From: Halobacillus litoralis
GTDB lineage: Bacteria; Bacillota; Bacilli; Bacillales; Halobacillaceae
Assembly: GCF_020171725.1 (NCBI RefSeq)
Contig: NZ_JAIVAJ010000006.1
Coordinates: forward strand, 401,701 to 465,700
Direction of reading: 5' to 3'
DNA length: 64,000 bases
In this document: one piece after another, positions 62,999 to 64,000 of the stretch
Position numbering within the stretch: the first letter of the stretch is position 1
How the letters are laid out: each line of letters begins with the position of its first letter
The notes under the pieces: generated by a model
Seen by the model: only the letters and a program-made list of their open reading frames with translations
Told to the model about the DNA's origin: nothing
The model's database searches: none
Position numbers and translations under genes: made by a program

Positions 62999-63571
62999 AT
63001 GATGAAATGGATAGGGGTAACGCTTCTTACCTTAGTTGTGCTCAGTGGATGCATGGATGAAAAGAGGTCTCCTTTAAATACATCGATTTACAATACGAAT
63101 AACGACAAAATCGGTACAGCTGTCTTCAAGGAAGTGCCTGAAGGGGTGGAGGTTAAGCTCACAGTCGAAGGGCTGGAACCGGGCGTTCATGCTGTTCACA
63201 TTCATGAATTTCCAAAATGCGAAGCACCTGACTTCAAGTCAGCCGGCAACCACTTTAATCCGATGTCCAAGGATCACGGTCTTATGAACGCAAAAGGAGC
63301 ACACGTCGGAGATATGCCGAACGTCGAAGCGGATGGCAGTGGACTTGTCGAGGCGGAGTTGATGCTTCCTGAAGCGACACTCAAGGAAGGGCAGAAATCC
63401 TTGCTGAGAGATGAAGGGACTTCGATTGTGATGCACGCTGGTCAAGATGACGGGATGTCCCAGCCGGCAGGGGACTCAGGTGAACGAATTGCCTGTGGGA
63501 AGATCACACTAGATGCGAGTGATGATGAAGCCAGTGACCCGACAGACCCAGATAAAAAGCAGGAAAAATAA
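62999..63571 (+). CDS. sodC: Cu/Zn superoxide dismutase-like lipoprotein
   Basis: 190 residues. Lipobox VLSGC, then a SodC domain with HAVHIHEFPKC, AGNHFNP, KGAHVGDMPN, MHAGQDDG and GDSGERIACG, including the copper and zinc His positions and the disulfide Cys. The third motif has D-M-P-N as in YojM-type proteins, some of which bind metal weakly, so activity is probable but not certain. It would protect the membrane face against superoxide. The C-terminal tail is acidic. ATG 62999 behind GGGGGA. Confidence 0.88.
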   Translation: MMKWIGVTLLTLVVLSGCMDEKRSPLNTSIYNTNNDKIGTAVFKEVPEGVEVKLTVEGLEPGVHAVHIHEFPKCEAPDFKSAGNHFNPMSKDHGLMNAKGAHVGDMPNVEADGSGLVEAELMLPEATLKEGQKSLLRDEGTSIVMHAGQDDGMSQPAGDSGERIACGKITLDASDDEASDPTDPDKKQEK

Positions 63572-63572
63572 G

Positions 63573-63601
63573 CGGGAGCCTAAGGAGGCTCTCGTTTTTT
63601 A
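63573..63601 (+). terminator. Terminator of sodC
   Basis: CGGGAGCC pairs with GGCTCTCG around a 6-base loop, with T6. Confidence 0.85.
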
Positions 63602-63656
63602 AATTGGCCGGTTGGTGTTGAAAAAAGCCTGTGGCCTCAAGGAGGTGTGGATGGTT

Positions 63657-63822
63657 ATGGGACTGCGGTGGTGCGATAGTGGAGGCGTGAGTCCCATTAA
63701 TGGTGTAATGGGACAGGTGTGATGCAGTGTTGAGGCGTGTGAGTCCCAATAACAGTTTAATGGGACAGGTGTAATGAGTGCTGAGGTGTGTGAGTCCCAA
63801 TAACAGTTTAATGGGACAAGTG
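63657..63822. repeat. 51/52-bp tandem repeat array, three clear units
   Basis: GTCCCA cores start at 63691, 63743 and 63794 (52 and 51 bases apart), each followed by TTAATGGGAC or GTAATGGGAC, giving a hairpin per unit. A worn unit may lie at 63657. Linker text AGGTGTAATGAGTGCTGAGG recurs. No coding signal. It ends three bases before the IS end. Confidence 0.85.
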
Positions 63823-63825
63823 GAT

Positions 63826-64000
63826 TGTCAACACAAAATTAGACAACTTTTTTAAGGTTCTTCTGTTTGTATTCGACCGGGGTAAGGTAGTCTAATGTCC
63901 CGTGAATTCGAATGTTATTGTACCAGTGGACATAATCAAATAAGGCCACGTCCAGTTCGGCCTGGCTTCTAAATGTTTCTCCATGAATGAACTCTGTCTT
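63826..64000 (-). mobile_element. IS3-family insertion sequence, right end (runs off the window)
   Basis: The outer end begins TGTCAACACAAAATTAGACA, consistent with an IS3-family terminal inverted repeat starting TG. The other end and target duplication are outside the window. Confidence 0.8.
63839..64000 (-). CDS. IS3-family transposase (OrfB, IS150-like), C-terminal fragment
   Basis: The last 53 residues of the integrase-core transposase are visible: KTEFIHGETFRSQAELDVALFDYV, then HWYNNIRIHGTLDYLTPVEYKQ, the standard end of the rve domain in IS3/IS150 elements. The reading frame is intact as far as seen; the rest lies past the right edge. Confidence 0.93.
   Translation of the reverse strand, partial: KTEFIHGETFRSQAELDVALFDYVHWYNNIRIHGTLDYLTPVEYKQKNLKKVV

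Overview
The window looks like the chromosome of a spore-forming, low-GC Gram-positive rod of the Bacillaceae, probably a moderate halophile such as Halobacillus or a close relative. The sporulation and coat genes (CotF-like, YunB-like, KapB-like), the SufCDSUB set, Bacillus-type S-box and L-box leaders and strong AGGAGG ribosome sites support the family. Genus is inference from acidic proteins and a sodium-coupled NSS transporter. From memory, most of the window is one block collinear, in inverted order, with the B. subtilis kapB-yui-yum-yut-lytH-yun-suf-met-yus-fad region. Accessory genes and repeats are inserted into it.

Layout. 1-2.9 kb: end of an aeRF1-like protein gene, then a four-gene cassette (Abm/heme-oxygenase-like protein, helical protein, stand-alone cobalamin-binding protein with the CarH-type W-x9-EH motif, STAS protein). 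3-7 kb: two fluoride channel genes, a membrane diguanylate cyclase, a CopZ-like chaperone and two coat-like proteins. 7-13.5 kb: fadM and fadNAE with a FadR-type operator. 13.6-19.7 kb: yusI, gcvH, yusFED, then metNIQ behind two tandem SAM riboswitches, then yurZ. 20-25.5 kb: sufCDSUB. 25.7-31.9 kb: yunE, yunD, an HD-GYP protein, yunB and an NhaC-type transporter behind a lysine riboswitch. 32-39.3 kb: an accessory surface-protein locus with two camelysin/TasA-like proteins, a NarL-type two-component system, two mini-camelysins, a signal peptidase I with a large extra membrane domain, and a DUF5305-like protein. 39.4-45.2 kb: NSS transporter plus its small subunit, lytH, yutC, yutD, small unknown genes, yutE and yutF. 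45.2-58.5 kb: yut/yum/yui housekeeping genes (PgpA-like, D-2-hydroxyacid dehydrogenase, NifU- and IscA-type carriers, YumC, NDH-2, YuiBCD, PepA). Three copies of a 333-448 bp repeat with inverted ends and a four-unit 51-bp tandem repeat lie among them. 58.6-64 kb: deoD, a second HD-GYP paralogue with a degenerate motif, khtTU, kapB, a Cu/Zn superoxide dismutase lipoprotein, a second 51/52-bp tandem array and the end of an IS3-family element.

How the parts work together. FadR-controlled beta-oxidation, S-box-controlled methionine import, L-box-controlled lysine import and the Suf Fe-S machine with its carriers (NifU, IscA) form the core metabolism. One GGDEF protein and two HD-GYP proteins give a small cyclic-di-GMP set. 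The most unusual parts are the B12/STAS cassette, the signal peptidase/camelysin locus with its own two-component system and an unexplained leader, and the MITE-like repeats. Two repeat copies sit between near-identical terminator hairpins, and a third supplies the stop codon of pepA.
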